Shown: in pieces, positions 29,574-38,393 of the stretch
Layout: each line of letters starts with the position of its first letter
How positions within the stretch are numbered: the stretch's first letter is position 1
Origin: Microbacterium terricola
GTDB taxonomy: Bacteria > Actinomycetota > Actinomycetes > Actinomycetales > Microbacteriaceae
Length of the DNA stretch: 64,000 nucleotides
Direction of reading: 5' to 3'
NCBI RefSeq assembly: GCF_027943945.1
Contig: NZ_AP027141.1
Coordinates: forward strand, 744,001 to 808,000
Notes under the pieces: generated by a model
Seen by the model: the letters and a program-made list of their open reading frames with translations, nothing else
Database searches by the model: none
Told to the model about the DNA's origin: nothing
Translations under genes and position numbers: made by a program

Positions 29574-30892
29574 TGCGGGAGGTCGGGCGCGACGGCGGGG
29601 TGGTCGCGCTCGAGGGCGGCGCGCCATCCGCCGACGTGCGATGACCTGGCCGCGCACACGACGAGCAGGAACCACGCGAAGCCGGTCAGGATCGTGCTCT
29701 CGACCACGCCGTTGGCCAGCAGGGTGATGAGGATCAGCGCAGGCCACGTGTAGACGGTCGAGCGCCGCTCGGCGGCACTCACCCAGGCGCGCGCGAGCGC
29801 CAGGCCGCAGAACACGACGAAGAGCACGACGCCGACCCAGCCGGCCTGCAGCAGCACATCGAAGTACGCGTTCAGTGCGGAGGTGTGCGGGTGGCCGACC
29901 CGGAAGTCGATGATGAAGAACGGCAGCTGGCTCGGCGACCAGGTGCCGAACCACCCCCAGCCCTGGATGGGGGCGGTCTCCGACACGTCGAGGAGCGCGT
30001 TCCACAGCCGCGAGCGCGTGAGGAAGTCGGGTTCGGCGTTCAGCCAGTAGACCAGCGGTCGGCGGAACACGTAGACGAGCACGGCGATGATGACCACCGA
30101 CGTGCCGATGCCGAGCTGCAGCGCCGGACGCGCCTGTGCAGGGGCGCGGCGCACCAGCCAGAGCAGTCCGGTCGCCGTGCCCGCGATCACGGCGAGGACG
30201 AGGACGATGGGCGATGCGGTGAACACGGCCAGGAGCACGCCGAGCGACACCGAGAACACGGCAGTGCCCTGGCGCACCGACCGCGTGCGCAATTCGACCA
30301 GGAAGGTGATCAGCGCGATCACGATGACCAGCCCGAGCCGCGTCCTCGTGCCGAACAGCCCCTGGATCGGCCCGCCTTCGGCGAGGTTGCCCGCGACGGA
30401 GAGGAACGGGATCGGCGAGTCGATCAGGATGCCGCTGTAGACCTCGATCGCGAGTGACCCGATGAGGAAGACGCGCAGCACGTCGCCGGTCGCCCGGACC
30501 GTCTGCAGGGTGTCGCGGATGTGCGTGACCACGATGGCGAGGAAGGTCACCGCCGCGAGCGTCGCCCAGCCGACCAGCGTGAGCCGCACGTTCGTCGTCC
30601 AGAAGACGGCCAGCAGCAGCCAGGCGAGGAAGGCCATCAGGGTCAGCGGCATGAACCGCAGCGGCGACAGCTCATCGCGCCGCGCGACGAGCACGGCGGC
30701 GCCGATGACGCACAGCCCGATGATGATCGTGGCGTAGGGGGTGTCGCCCATCACCCGCGCGATCAGGTGGCTGCCGAACAGCGCCCCGATCGTCGTGACC
30801 GTGTACGCCCACGCGAACGGCGCCGACCGCAGCAGCTCGGCGAGCGCATGGCGCCGCGCCCGCCACGGGCGGTCGGCGGCGAGCCCGCTCAC
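29564..30892 (-). CDS. O-antigen ligase/polymerase-like membrane protein
   Basis: A 442-residue multi-span protein of the Wzy/WaaL superfamily, which joins lipid-linked oligosaccharide units or ligates glycan to an acceptor on the outer face of the membrane. There are about ten hydrophobic stretches (AWAYTVTTIGALFG, TLMAFLAWLLLAVFW, TFLAIVVTHIR, VLLAVFTASPIVLVLAV). The family periplasmic loop is visible as ETAPIQGWGWFGTW and FRVGHPHTSALNAYFDVLLQ, including the H-x-H near the end. The GTG start overlaps the stop of the preceding paralog-like gene (GTGA). Sequence cannot decide between polymerase and ligase. Confidence 0.82.
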   Translation of the reverse strand: MSGLAADRPWRARRHALAELLRSAPFAWAYTVTTIGALFGSHLIARVMGDTPYATIIIGLCVIGAAVLVARRDELSPLRFMPLTLMAFLAWLLLAVFWTTNVRLTLVGWATLAAVTFLAIVVTHIRDTLQTVRATGDVLRVFLIGSLAIEVYSGILIDSPIPFLSVAGNLAEGGPIQGLFGTRTRLGLVIVIALITFLVELRTRSVRQGTAVFSVSLGVLLAVFTASPIVLVLAVIAGTATGLLWLVRRAPAQARPALQLGIGTSVVIIAVLVYVFRRPLVYWLNAEPDFLTRSRLWNALLDVSETAPIQGWGWFGTWSPSQLPFFIIDFRVGHPHTSALNAYFDVLLQAGWVGVVLFVVFCGLALARAWVSAAERRSTVYTWPALILITLLANGVVESTILTGFAWFLLVVCAARSSHVGGWRAALERDHPAVAPDLPHQD

Positions 30893-32289
30893 GGCGACTG
30901 CCTGGTCAGCTCGCCGCGCTCGATCGCGAGGCGCTGCTCGGCCGGGCCTTCGCCGATGTGCGGAGACTGCTTGATCTTGAACGCGAAGAGGGCCAGCAGC
31001 AGCCATCCCCACAGCAGCAGCGGCGCCGACTCGGAGACGCCCTGCACGAGCACGAGCGCGCCGAAGAGGGACGGCAGCAGCGAGATGGGGGAGTACGGCC
31101 GGTCGGAACGGAGGTCCCACCTCGGCCGATCCACCGCGAAGAACCAGGAGCGCCAGACGAAGGCGAGATACGTCAGGACGATCAGCACCAGGCCGATGAT
31201 GCCGAGCTGCATCAGCACGTCGAGCCACATGTTGTGCGCCTGCATGACCGACTGCCCGTGGTCGTTGACCCAGCCGTCGAAGGCGGGCTCGGAGGTCACC
31301 CACGGCGTCGAGTAGCCCCAGCCGATCACGGGTCGTTCGGCGATGCGCTCGCGCACGGCCGCCCAGATCTCCTCCCGGCCGGTCAGGTCGGCCGCGCGGC
31401 CGAGGGCGGTGAACAGGCGGTCGCGGAGGAGCCACAGCGCGATCGTCCCGCCGATGCCGACGACGGCGTATCCGATGTAGTACTTCGTGCGCTCACCGGG
31501 CGCCTTGGCGCGGCGCATGAGCAGCACCGTGCCGAGGACGATCGCGACGCCGATCGCGGCGATGTACCCGGTCGCCGACCCCGCACGGATGAAGAGATAG
31601 CCGGACAGCGCGATCCACCCGCCCAGGAGCACCCGTCGCGGTGCCCCGCCGACGAGCCGGATCGCGAAGACGATGACGGCGAGCAGGGCGACCGGGGCGA
31701 GCAGGTTCGCGTTGCCCATGATGCCCTGGAGCCGGCCGCCGTCGAACAGGTTGGCCCGCGACCAGTACAGGATCGGATCGACCGGCTCTTCGCGCGGCAC
31801 GAAGCCGGGCAGGACGGGCACCTGCACGAACACGGCCACCCACAGCTCGAAGATGAGCGACAGGCCCATCACCCACTTCAGCGCCGACGCCAGTGTCCGC
31901 ACGATCTCGCGCCAGGTGAGGACACTGCCGATGAACAGCGCCTGGGTCGTGGTGATCCACAGCAGCAGCAGCGTGATCGCGGTCGCGCCGATCCACACGG
32001 ACCAGGTCAGCGACAGCGTCGCCCACGCCACGTAGCCGGCGAGGAACCAGGGCAGGCGCCGCCAGTTGACGGGCGGGCGCACGATGAACCACAGGACGAC
32101 CGAGAAGATCCCGCTGCCGATGGCGATCGCGGCGGTCACCCCCTCGCCGAACGCGTGCACCCACGCGGTGCCGGCGAGTGCGGTGAACAGGACGAAGATG
32201 CACCAGGCGCGCAGAGCCAGGTGGCTGGTCTTCTCGCGAAGCGGGGCGGCCGGGGGCGCCGAGGCAGGATGCTTCGAGTGGACGGCCAT
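30889..32289 (-). CDS. O-antigen ligase/polymerase-like membrane protein
   Basis: First of two adjacent Wzy/WaaL-superfamily proteins, 466 residues. A short cytoplasmic N-terminus is followed by about eleven membrane spans (WCIFVLFTALAGTAWVHAF, FSVVLWFIV, LLAPVALLAVIVFAIRLV, LFIRAGSATGYIAAIGVAIV). A large outer loop contains AERPVIGWGYSTPWVTSEP and VMQAHNMWLDVLMQLGIIG, typical of the Wzy_C family. The ATG at 32289 is preferred to upstream GTG codons that would add a polar tail. It is divergent from manA with 41 bases between the starts. Together with the gene downstream it forms a pair that might act at different steps, such as polymerisation and transfer. Confidence 0.83.
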   Translation of the reverse strand: MAVHSKHPASAPPAAPLREKTSHLALRAWCIFVLFTALAGTAWVHAFGEGVTAAIAIGSGIFSVVLWFIVRPPVNWRRLPWFLAGYVAWATLSLTWSVWIGATAITLLLLWITTTQALFIGSVLTWREIVRTLASALKWVMGLSLIFELWVAVFVQVPVLPGFVPREEPVDPILYWSRANLFDGGRLQGIMGNANLLAPVALLAVIVFAIRLVGGAPRRVLLGGWIALSGYLFIRAGSATGYIAAIGVAIVLGTVLLMRRAKAPGERTKYYIGYAVVGIGGTIALWLLRDRLFTALGRAADLTGREEIWAAVRERIAERPVIGWGYSTPWVTSEPAFDGWVNDHGQSVMQAHNMWLDVLMQLGIIGLVLIVLTYLAFVWRSWFFAVDRPRWDLRSDRPYSPISLLPSLFGALVLVQGVSESAPLLLWGWLLLALFAFKIKQSPHIGEGPAEQRLAIERGELTRQSP

Positions 32290-32330
32290 GGTGCATTCAG
32301 GGTATCGCGCCCCGCCCGTAGGCTGAGAGG

Positions 32331-33503
32331 GTGCTGACCCCCATCGCAAATGCTCCCCGGGACTACGCATGGGGGTCCATGACCCTCATCGCCGCGCTGC
32401 AGAACCGTGCCCCGAGCGGCACGCCCGAGGCCGAGGTGTGGTTCGGCGACCACCCCGGCAGCCCGGCCACGGTCCCGGACGGCCGCACCCTCGACGAATG
32501 GCGTGCGGAAGTCGCCGGCGAGTCCGCACCGCGCCTGCCGTATCTGCTCAAGCTGCTGGCGGCAGCATCCCCCCTCTCGATCCAGGCGCATCCGTCGAAG
32601 GAGCAGGCCGAGGTCGGCTTCGCACGGGAGGAGGCGGCGGGCGTCGCCCGCGACGCCGACGACCGCATCTACCGCGACGCGAACCACAAGCCCGAGCTGA
32701 TCGTCGCGATCAGCGACACCTTCACGGCGCTCGCCGGACTGCGCCCGCTCGCCGGCACCCGCCGCATCCTGGCGGCTCTCGGTGACGCGGGTGCGCCGAT
32801 CGCCGCCCGTCTCGACGCGCCGGACGCCGAGGCGGCGCTCCGCGACACGATCGGATGGCTGCTGTCGGGCTCCGCCCAGCCCGAGGTCGACGCGGTGATC
32901 GCCGCGCTCCACGCCGCGGGTCCTGATGCCGCCGACGCCGAGGTCGGCCGCGACCTCGCGACGCTCGCCGCGGTCGCCGAGCGCTGCCCCGGCGATGCCG
33001 GCGTGGCCGTCGCGCTGCTGATGAACGTCGTGGAGCTGCAGCGGGGGGAGGGCGTCTTCGTGCCGGCCGGCGTCCTGCACGCCTACCTCGCGGGGCTCGG
33101 CGTGGAGATCATGGCCTCGAGCGACAACGTGCTCCGTGGGGGACTCACGCCCAAGCACATCGCCGTCGATGAGCTCACGGCGATCCTCGACGCGCGGCCG
33201 GCCGCCCCGGCGCTCGTCCAGCCCGCCCCCGTCGCCGAGGGCCTCTGGGTCTATCCGACGCCCGTCGACGACTTCGCGCTGCGGGTCGCCCGGGTCGGCG
33301 CGGAGCCCGTCAGCGTCGAGGTCGACGGCCCCGCGATCGTGCTCGCGACGGCGGGGGAGGTGCGCGTCTCCGGCGGCTCCACGGCGGCTGGGATCGTGCT
33401 CACCCCTGGCCGCGCGGCGTTCGCAACGGCGGATGAGCGGATGCTGATCGTCCAGGGTCGCGGGGAGGCGTTCATCGCCCAGCCGGCTCTGGGCGCATTG
33501 TGA
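32331..33503 (+). CDS. manA: Mannose-6-phosphate isomerase
   Basis: Zinc enzyme that interconverts fructose 6-phosphate and mannose 6-phosphate. The 390-residue protein is a normal type I isomerase. It has the N-terminal NAPRDYAWGSMTLIAAL, the metal-binding segments SIQAHPSKEQAE (Gln and His ligands) and DANHKPELIVAI (Glu ligand), GVLHAYLAGLGVEIMASSDN with the last histidine ligand, and RGGLTPKHI. The start is a GTG. It begins the conserved actinobacterial backbone (manA-whiB and onward). Mannose 6-phosphate is also the aldose precursor of Kdn-type acids, so it could feed the NeuB next door, but its place is conserved for other reasons and that link is speculative. Confidence 0.94.
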   Translation: MLTPIANAPRDYAWGSMTLIAALQNRAPSGTPEAEVWFGDHPGSPATVPDGRTLDEWRAEVAGESAPRLPYLLKLLAAASPLSIQAHPSKEQAEVGFAREEAAGVARDADDRIYRDANHKPELIVAISDTFTALAGLRPLAGTRRILAALGDAGAPIAARLDAPDAEAALRDTIGWLLSGSAQPEVDAVIAALHAAGPDAADAEVGRDLATLAAVAERCPGDAGVAVALLMNVVELQRGEGVFVPAGVLHAYLAGLGVEIMASSDNVLRGGLTPKHIAVDELTAILDARPAAPALVQPAPVAEGLWVYPTPVDDFALRVARVGAEPVSVEVDGPAIVLATAGEVRVSGGSTAAGIVLTPGRAAFATADERMLIVQGRGEAFIAQPALGAL

Positions 33504-33572
33504 GCGGATTGCGACACGCCCACGGCGCGTCGGGAACGTTCAACCAGCAGGTGAGGGTTTACGATCTGCGAC

Positions 33573-33602
33573 TTGACGAAACCAGAACTACACCGCTGTA
33601 AT
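33573..33602 (+). promoter_or_regulatory. Probable sigma-70-type promoter of whiB
   Basis: TTGACG (33573-33578) and TGTAAT (33597-33602) are separated by 18 bases, close to the housekeeping consensus. The position predicts transcription starting near 33609, giving a 5' leader of about 45 bases before the whiB ATG. The gap after manA is AT-richer here than anywhere nearby, which supports the call. Confidence 0.6.
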
Positions 33603-33610
33603 TAGGTCAA

Positions 33611-33626
33611 CACGCGGCACCGCGTG
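33611..33626. promoter_or_regulatory. Palindrome at the start of the whiB leader
   Basis: CACGCGG-CA-CCGCGTG makes perfect 7-base arms right after the predicted transcription start of whiB, followed by a run of G. It could be an operator that blocks early elongation or an RNA hairpin at the mRNA 5' end. Autoregulation by a WhiB protein is possible but unproven. Confidence 0.4.
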
Positions 33627-33655
33627 GGGGGGCTTGACTAAGGCGGGTGAACGAG

Positions 33656-33979
33656 ATGACGGGCTCACAGTATCGAGCGGGCGTTCCCGACAACTGGTTC
33701 GTCGATCCGGTGAACCTCGGTGTTCCGGGCGTTCGCCGGCCCATCGAGGTGGACGACAACCCTCTCGCGTGGCAGACGGACGCGCTCTGCGCGCAGACCG
33801 ACCCTGAGGCGTTCTTCCCTGAGAAGGGCGGCTCGACACGCGACGCGAAGCGCGTCTGCACCACGTGCGACGTGCGCGACCAGTGCCTCGAGTACGCGCT
33901 GCAGAACGACGAGCGCTTCGGCATCTGGGGCGGGCTCAGCGAGCGCGAGCGCCGCAAGCTCAAGCGCCGCGCCAGCTGA
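33656..33979 (+). CDS. whiB: WhiB-family iron-sulfur transcriptional regulator (WhiB2/WhmD-like)
   Basis: Actinobacteria-specific regulator that binds a 4Fe-4S cluster and works with the principal sigma factor. WhiB2/WhmD members affect cell division and septation. In the 107-residue protein the four cluster cysteines are Cys45, Cys68, Cys71 and Cys77 (C-x22-C-x2-C-x5-C), followed by the turn GIWGG at 89-93 and the basic tail ERERRKLKRRAS. The ATG at 33656 is chosen because AAGGCGGG lies 8 bases before it; a GTG at 33647 would add 3 residues but sits directly on that sequence. The place beside manA and upstream of the DUF3499-ahcY block matches whiB2 of mycobacteria. Nothing else is seen in the 166 bases downstream. 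Confidence 0.93.
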   Translation: MTGSQYRAGVPDNWFVDPVNLGVPGVRRPIEVDDNPLAWQTDALCAQTDPEAFFPEKGGSTRDAKRVCTTCDVRDQCLEYALQNDERFGIWGGLSERERRKLKRRAS

Positions 33980-34145
33980 CGACATCCGCTCGGCCGGCCT
34001 CGCTTCGGAGGACGATCGGCGCATCGAGGATGATGCGCGTGCAGATCCTCCTCATAACGCCGATCCTCCGCACGGACGACGGATCGGCGCCGCGCCGCAC
34101 ACGCGCGCGGGAGCCGTGGCGCGGGGCGCTTAGGCTGTCCAGGTC

Positions 34146-37004
34146 ATGCCCGCCCGAGTCCACGCGATCCTGGTCGTCCGCCCAGATGGACGCACGTTCG
34201 CGACCCTGCATCTTCGGCGCACCCTCGCCGCGGTCGAGGCGCAGACCCGCCGCGTCGACGCCCTGACCATCGTCATCTGCGGCAAGGATGCCGACGCCCA
34301 CGAGTTCGCGGCCGCGTCCGGCGCCGAGTCGGTGATCACCGCACCCGCGGGGACCGGATTCGCCGCCGCCACGGGGATCGCGTCCCGCCGCGTCGGCGAG
34401 AGCGACGCCGTGTGGCTGCTCGCGCAGGACACCGCCCCCGAGCAGGACGCCCTCGCCAAGCTCGTCGGCGCGCTGGAGCTCGCGCCCTCCGCGGCGTTCG
34501 CGGCGCCCAAGCTCGTGCGCTGGAACGACGCGGACGAGATCGCCTCCCTCGGTGTGAGCATGACCCGGTTCGGCCGGGCGATGGGCCTCGCCGACGGGGA
34601 GCTCGACCAGGGGCAGCACGACGGCAGCGAGGACGTGCTCGCCGCGGACATCCGCGGGGTGCTGGTCCGCATCGGCGCGTGGCGCGCGCTCGACGGCATC
34701 GACACCGGACTCTCCGGCGCGGACGAAGGCCTCGACCTCGGCGTCCGGGCCCGCCTGGCCGGCGGCAGGGTCACCCTCGTCCCCACCGCCCACATCGCGG
34801 TCGCCGGCGACGGCGTCGCCGGCCCGCCCGCACCCACGAGTGCGGCGGCCCGCCGGCGGTCCGCCTATGCCGAGCGGGCGGCGCAGCTGCACCGCCGCCT
34901 CGCCTACGCGCCGCTCTGGGCCGTCGCGCTGCACTGGCTCAGCATCCTTCCGCTCGCCGTCTGGCGCAGCCTCGGCCACCTCATCGGCAAGCAGCCGGGA
35001 CTCGTCTGGCCCGAGTGGCGGGCGGCGGCCGTGGCCATCGTCCGCCTCGCCTCCGTGGCGCACGCGCGCGGATCGATCCGGCGTACGCGCTCGGCGCCGT
35101 GGTCCCTCCTCGCGCCGCTGCGGATCTCACAGGCGACCCTGCGTGAGCGTCTCGAGGATGACCCCGACGCCGCCGAGGTGAGCGCGGTGCACCGCACCGA
35201 CCTGCGCTTCTTCTCCGGCGGCGGCGCGTGGCTCGTGCTGGCCGCGCTGGTGGTGTCCGCCGTGTCCTTCACGTCGCTGCTGGTGTGGCCGGTGCTCGGC
35301 GGCGGCGGTCTGCAGCCGCTGCGCTCCACGGTGCTGCAGCTGTGGCTGGACGCCGCCTACGGCCGCAGGGCGCTCGGGCTGGAGACGATCGCGCCGGCCG
35401 ACCCGTTCGCCGTCGTCATCGCCGCCCTCGGCAGCCTCTGGCCAGGCAGCCCGTCCAAGATCCTCGTCATCGTCTGGATCCTCGCCCTCCCGCTCGCCGC
35501 CCTCGGCGGATGGTTCGCCGCCACCCGCGTGACCGAGCGCCCGCTGCTGCGGATCGCCGGCGGCGTCGTCTGGGCGCTGTCGCCCACCCTTCTCGCCGCG
35601 CTCACGCAGGGACGGCCCGCCGCCCTGCTCGTGCATCTGCTCCTGCCATGGCTCTTCTTCGCCGGCGCCGCCGCGCACCGCTCCTGGGTCACCGCAGGCA
35701 CGGCCTCGCTGCTGTTCGCCGCGGTGGTCGCCTGCGCGCCCTCGCTCGCACCGGCGCTCCTCGTCATCTGGGCGGGGATGCTGGTGCTCGTGCTGGCCGC
35801 GCGCGCCGGCCGTGGGCTCGCCAAGGTGATCTGGCTGGTCGTCCCCGCCACCGTGCTCTTCACCCCGCTGGTCTGGCATCAGCTCCGCGCCGGCGAGCTT
35901 GGCGGCCTGCTCGCCGACCCCGGCGTGGTGTGGGCGGGACCCCAGGTAGCGGCGGATGCGACCGGCCGCGGCCTGCTCGCCGCGGGGCTGCCGACGCCCG
36001 ATCTGGCCGGCTGGGTCGGCTTCGTCCCCGAGGGCGTCCCGACCTGGTGGGTGCCGCTGCTGGCCGCGCCCCTCGCCGTCTTCGCACTCATCGCGCCGCT
36101 GACGACGCGGTGGGCGGCCGGGATGGTCCTGCTCGTGATCGCTGCCCTCGGGCTCGGGACGGCGTTCGCGCAGGTGGGCGTCTCCGTCGCCTCCGCGCAG
36201 TCGCAGACCGTGCCGCTGTGGCCGGGGACGGGCCTGAGTCTTGCCTCGATCGGCGTGATGGGCGCCGCACTGGTCGCCCTCGACACCGGCCTCGCCCGGC
36301 GGATGACGCGAGTGCGCAGCATCCTCGCCCTGGTGGCGCTCCTGGCGCTCGCCGTCCTGGCGGTGCCGTCGCTGACCGCGTCGGCCCGCGGCACCGCCCT
36401 CCTCACCAACGGGCCGTCCAGCACCCTGCCCGCGTACGTCGCCGCCGAGGGCAGCGACGACCCGGACATCGGCACCGTCGTGCTGGCGCCGCTGCGGGGA
36501 GGCGAACTCGCCGTGCAGCTGGTCTGGGGTGGGAGCGAGACCCTGGGCGGGCAGACGACCGTGATGTCCACCCGCACGAGCGCGGACGAGCACGACCACG
36601 AGCTCGCCGAGCTCGCGGCGGACCTCGTCTCCCCTACCTCCGGCGACGTGGTCGACACGCTCGCCGACGCGGGCATCGGGTTCGTGCTGCTCGCTCCGCT
36701 CGACGAGGGCACCGCCGATGCCGCGAGCACGCTGCGGCTCGAAGCGGAGACGTCGCTGAATCAGCGGTCCGGGCTCGACGCCGTGGGCGAGACCGCGCGC
36801 GGCACGCTCTGGCGCGTGTCGGGCGAGCTCGGCAATCGCGCAGGAGTGGGGGATGCCGTCGCCGCCACGACGCGGATGATCGCGCTGGTGCAGCTGATCG
36901 CCCTGGCGGCGGCGCTGCTGCTGTCGCTGCCGACGGCCGCGTCGCGGCGCGCGGCGCGGCGGACGCCGCGGGTCATCGGACCGCAATGGCAGGAGCAGCG
37001 ATGA
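34146..37004 (+). CDS. Large membrane-anchored family 2 glycosyltransferase
   Basis: A 952-residue envelope glycosyltransferase. Residues about 1-235 are a GT-A domain: ARVHAILVVRPDGRTFATLH, VWLLAQDTAPEQDALAKL (the QDD/QDT acidic site), APKLVRWND and GADEGLDLGVRARLAGG. Two hydrophobic segments follow from about residue 258, then roughly ten membrane spans between about 355 and 760 (WLVLAALVVSAVSFTSLLVW, LLVHLLLPWLFFAGAAA). A soluble outside region then ends with one more span (ALVQLIALAAALLLSLPTAA). The stop overlaps the DUF5719 start. Members sit beside whiB in many actinobacteria and may act in arabinogalactan-like wall assembly; the substrate is unknown. Confidence 0.82.
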   Translation: MPARVHAILVVRPDGRTFATLHLRRTLAAVEAQTRRVDALTIVICGKDADAHEFAAASGAESVITAPAGTGFAAATGIASRRVGESDAVWLLAQDTAPEQDALAKLVGALELAPSAAFAAPKLVRWNDADEIASLGVSMTRFGRAMGLADGELDQGQHDGSEDVLAADIRGVLVRIGAWRALDGIDTGLSGADEGLDLGVRARLAGGRVTLVPTAHIAVAGDGVAGPPAPTSAAARRRSAYAERAAQLHRRLAYAPLWAVALHWLSILPLAVWRSLGHLIGKQPGLVWPEWRAAAVAIVRLASVAHARGSIRRTRSAPWSLLAPLRISQATLRERLEDDPDAAEVSAVHRTDLRFFSGGGAWLVLAALVVSAVSFTSLLVWPVLGGGGLQPLRSTVLQLWLDAAYGRRALGLETIAPADPFAVVIAALGSLWPGSPSKILVIVWILALPLAALGGWFAATRVTERPLLRIAGGVVWALSPTLLAALTQGRPAALLVHLLLPWLFFAGAAAHRSWVTAGTASLLFAAVVACAPSLAPALLVIWAGMLVLVLAARAGRGLAKVIWLVVPATVLFTPLVWHQLRAGELGGLLADPGVVWAGPQVAADATGRGLLAAGLPTPDLAGWVGFVPEGVPTWWVPLLAAPLAVFALIAPLTTRWAAGMVLLVIAALGLGTAFAQVGVSVASAQSQTVPLWPGTGLSLASIGVMGAALVALDTGLARRMTRVRSILALVALLALAVLAVPSLTASARGTALLTNGPSSTLPAYVAAEGSDDPDIGTVVLAPLRGGELAVQLVWGGSETLGGQTTVMSTRTSADEHDHELAELAADLVSPTSGDVVDTLADAGIGFVLLAPLDEGTADAASTLRLEAETSLNQRSGLDAVGETARGTLWRVSGELGNRAGVGDAVAATTRMIALVQLIALAAALLLSLPTAASRRAARRTPRVIGPQWQEQR

Positions 37005-38392
37005 GCGACCGCAGCACATTCGGCTGGGCCACGACGGGAGCGCGGCTGATCGCGGGCACGCTGGTCTCGGCGGGGTTCGCCGTGGCGGTCGTCACCTCGA
37101 TCTCGGTGCCCTGGCCGACGATCACCCGTGAACCCGTCTCGCTCACCGCCGTCCCGGCGGCGGAGGACAGCGTCCTCGCCTGCGACGGCGACCTCCTCGC
37201 CCTCGGACGCGACCTCGCCGACGTCGCGCGACTCACCACCGCGGCCCCGCAGGCCGTCACTGTGGCGGCCGATCCGGACGGACCGGAGGTGGCCGAGGAT
37301 CGTCTCGACGGCCCGGTCGACGGGCCCCTCGTGCTCACCGCGCCCGCCCAGGACCGGACGGCGGTCGATGTGGCGGCGGCGGGATCGGCCACGGTCGATG
37401 AGGACGACCTGCGCGGCTTCGCCGCCTCGGCGTGCCGACCCGCACTGATGGAGTCCTGGCTGGTCGCCGGCTCCGGCTCCACCGGCGCGGCCGACCTGCT
37501 GCTGCTGGCGAACCCCGGCGAGGTCGCGGCGACCGTCGACATGACCGTCTACGGCGGCAGCGGTCCGCAGACCCCACCGGGATCAGGCCTCATCCTTCCG
37601 GCGGGCGCGCAGCGGGTCATCCCGCTCGCCGGTCTCGTGCTCGGCGAGGAGAGCCCCGTCGTGCGGGTGACCTCCACCGGCGCCCCGGTGCAGGCGGCGC
37701 TGCAGGCCAGCATCACGCGCACGCTCGAGCCCGGCGGCGTCGACCAGGTCGGAGCGGTCGCCGCGGCGTCGCCGCAGCAGGTGATCGCCGGGGTCGCCGT
37801 CACCGGCGGCGACGGCGAGGACGCGTCGACCCTCGTGCGGCTGCTCGCGCCGGCCGGCGAGACCACCGCCACGGTGACGGTGTTCGCGAGCGGCGCGACG
37901 ACGCCGGCCGCCGAGCCGCTGAACGTGCCGCTGAACGCCGGGGTGCCGACCGAGGTCGAGCTGCGCGGGCTCAGCGACGGCCGCTACACGGTGATCGCCG
38001 AGTCGGACGAGCCGATCGTCGCCTCGGTCTGGCAGGCGCTCGGGCTGGGCGAGGGCTCGGACTTCGCGTGGTTCACGCCCGCCCCCGAGGTGACCGCAGT
38101 GAGCATGTTCGCCACCCCCGCCGGGCCTGCGCCGTGGCTGACCCTGACCAACACGGGCGACGAGCCGATCACGGTGCACGTGCGGGCAGACGACGGCTCG
38201 TCGGATCTCGCCCTGCCCGTGGGAGCCGGCGCGACCACCTCCACGCGGCTGGCCGCCGACGCAGGCTACGTGCTCGACTCCGGGGGTGCGGCCGTGCACG
38301 CCGGACTGTCGTTCACCCGCGCCGGCGCACTCGCCGGGTACCCGGTGTGGTCGTCGGATGCTGCCGCCCCGCCGATCACGGTGTACCCCTAG
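37001..38392 (+). CDS. DUF5719 family secreted/anchored protein
   Basis: Unknown function. The 463-residue protein starts with a single N-terminal membrane segment (ARLIAGTLVSAGFAVAVVTSI), probably an anchor. The rest is outside the membrane, rich in Ala, Gly, Val and Thr, and looks like repeated beta-sandwich units (LLLLANPGEVAATVDMTVYG, VRLLAPAGETTATVTVFA, LTLTNTGDEPITVHVRAD). The ATG overlaps the stop of the GT2 gene (ATGA), so the two are made together and the DUF5719 protein is a likely partner of the membrane glycosyltransferase at the outer face. It ends one base before the convergent zincin-like gene. Confidence 0.78.
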   Translation: MSDRSTFGWATTGARLIAGTLVSAGFAVAVVTSISVPWPTITREPVSLTAVPAAEDSVLACDGDLLALGRDLADVARLTTAAPQAVTVAADPDGPEVAEDRLDGPVDGPLVLTAPAQDRTAVDVAAAGSATVDEDDLRGFAASACRPALMESWLVAGSGSTGAADLLLLANPGEVAATVDMTVYGGSGPQTPPGSGLILPAGAQRVIPLAGLVLGEESPVVRVTSTGAPVQAALQASITRTLEPGGVDQVGAVAAASPQQVIAGVAVTGGDGEDASTLVRLLAPAGETTATVTVFASGATTPAAEPLNVPLNAGVPTEVELRGLSDGRYTVIAESDEPIVASVWQALGLGEGSDFAWFTPAPEVTAVSMFATPAGPAPWLTLTNTGDEPITVHVRADDGSSDLALPVGAGATTSTRLAADAGYVLDSGGAAVHAGLSFTRAGALAGYPVWSSDAAAPPITVYP

Positions 38393-38393
38393 C

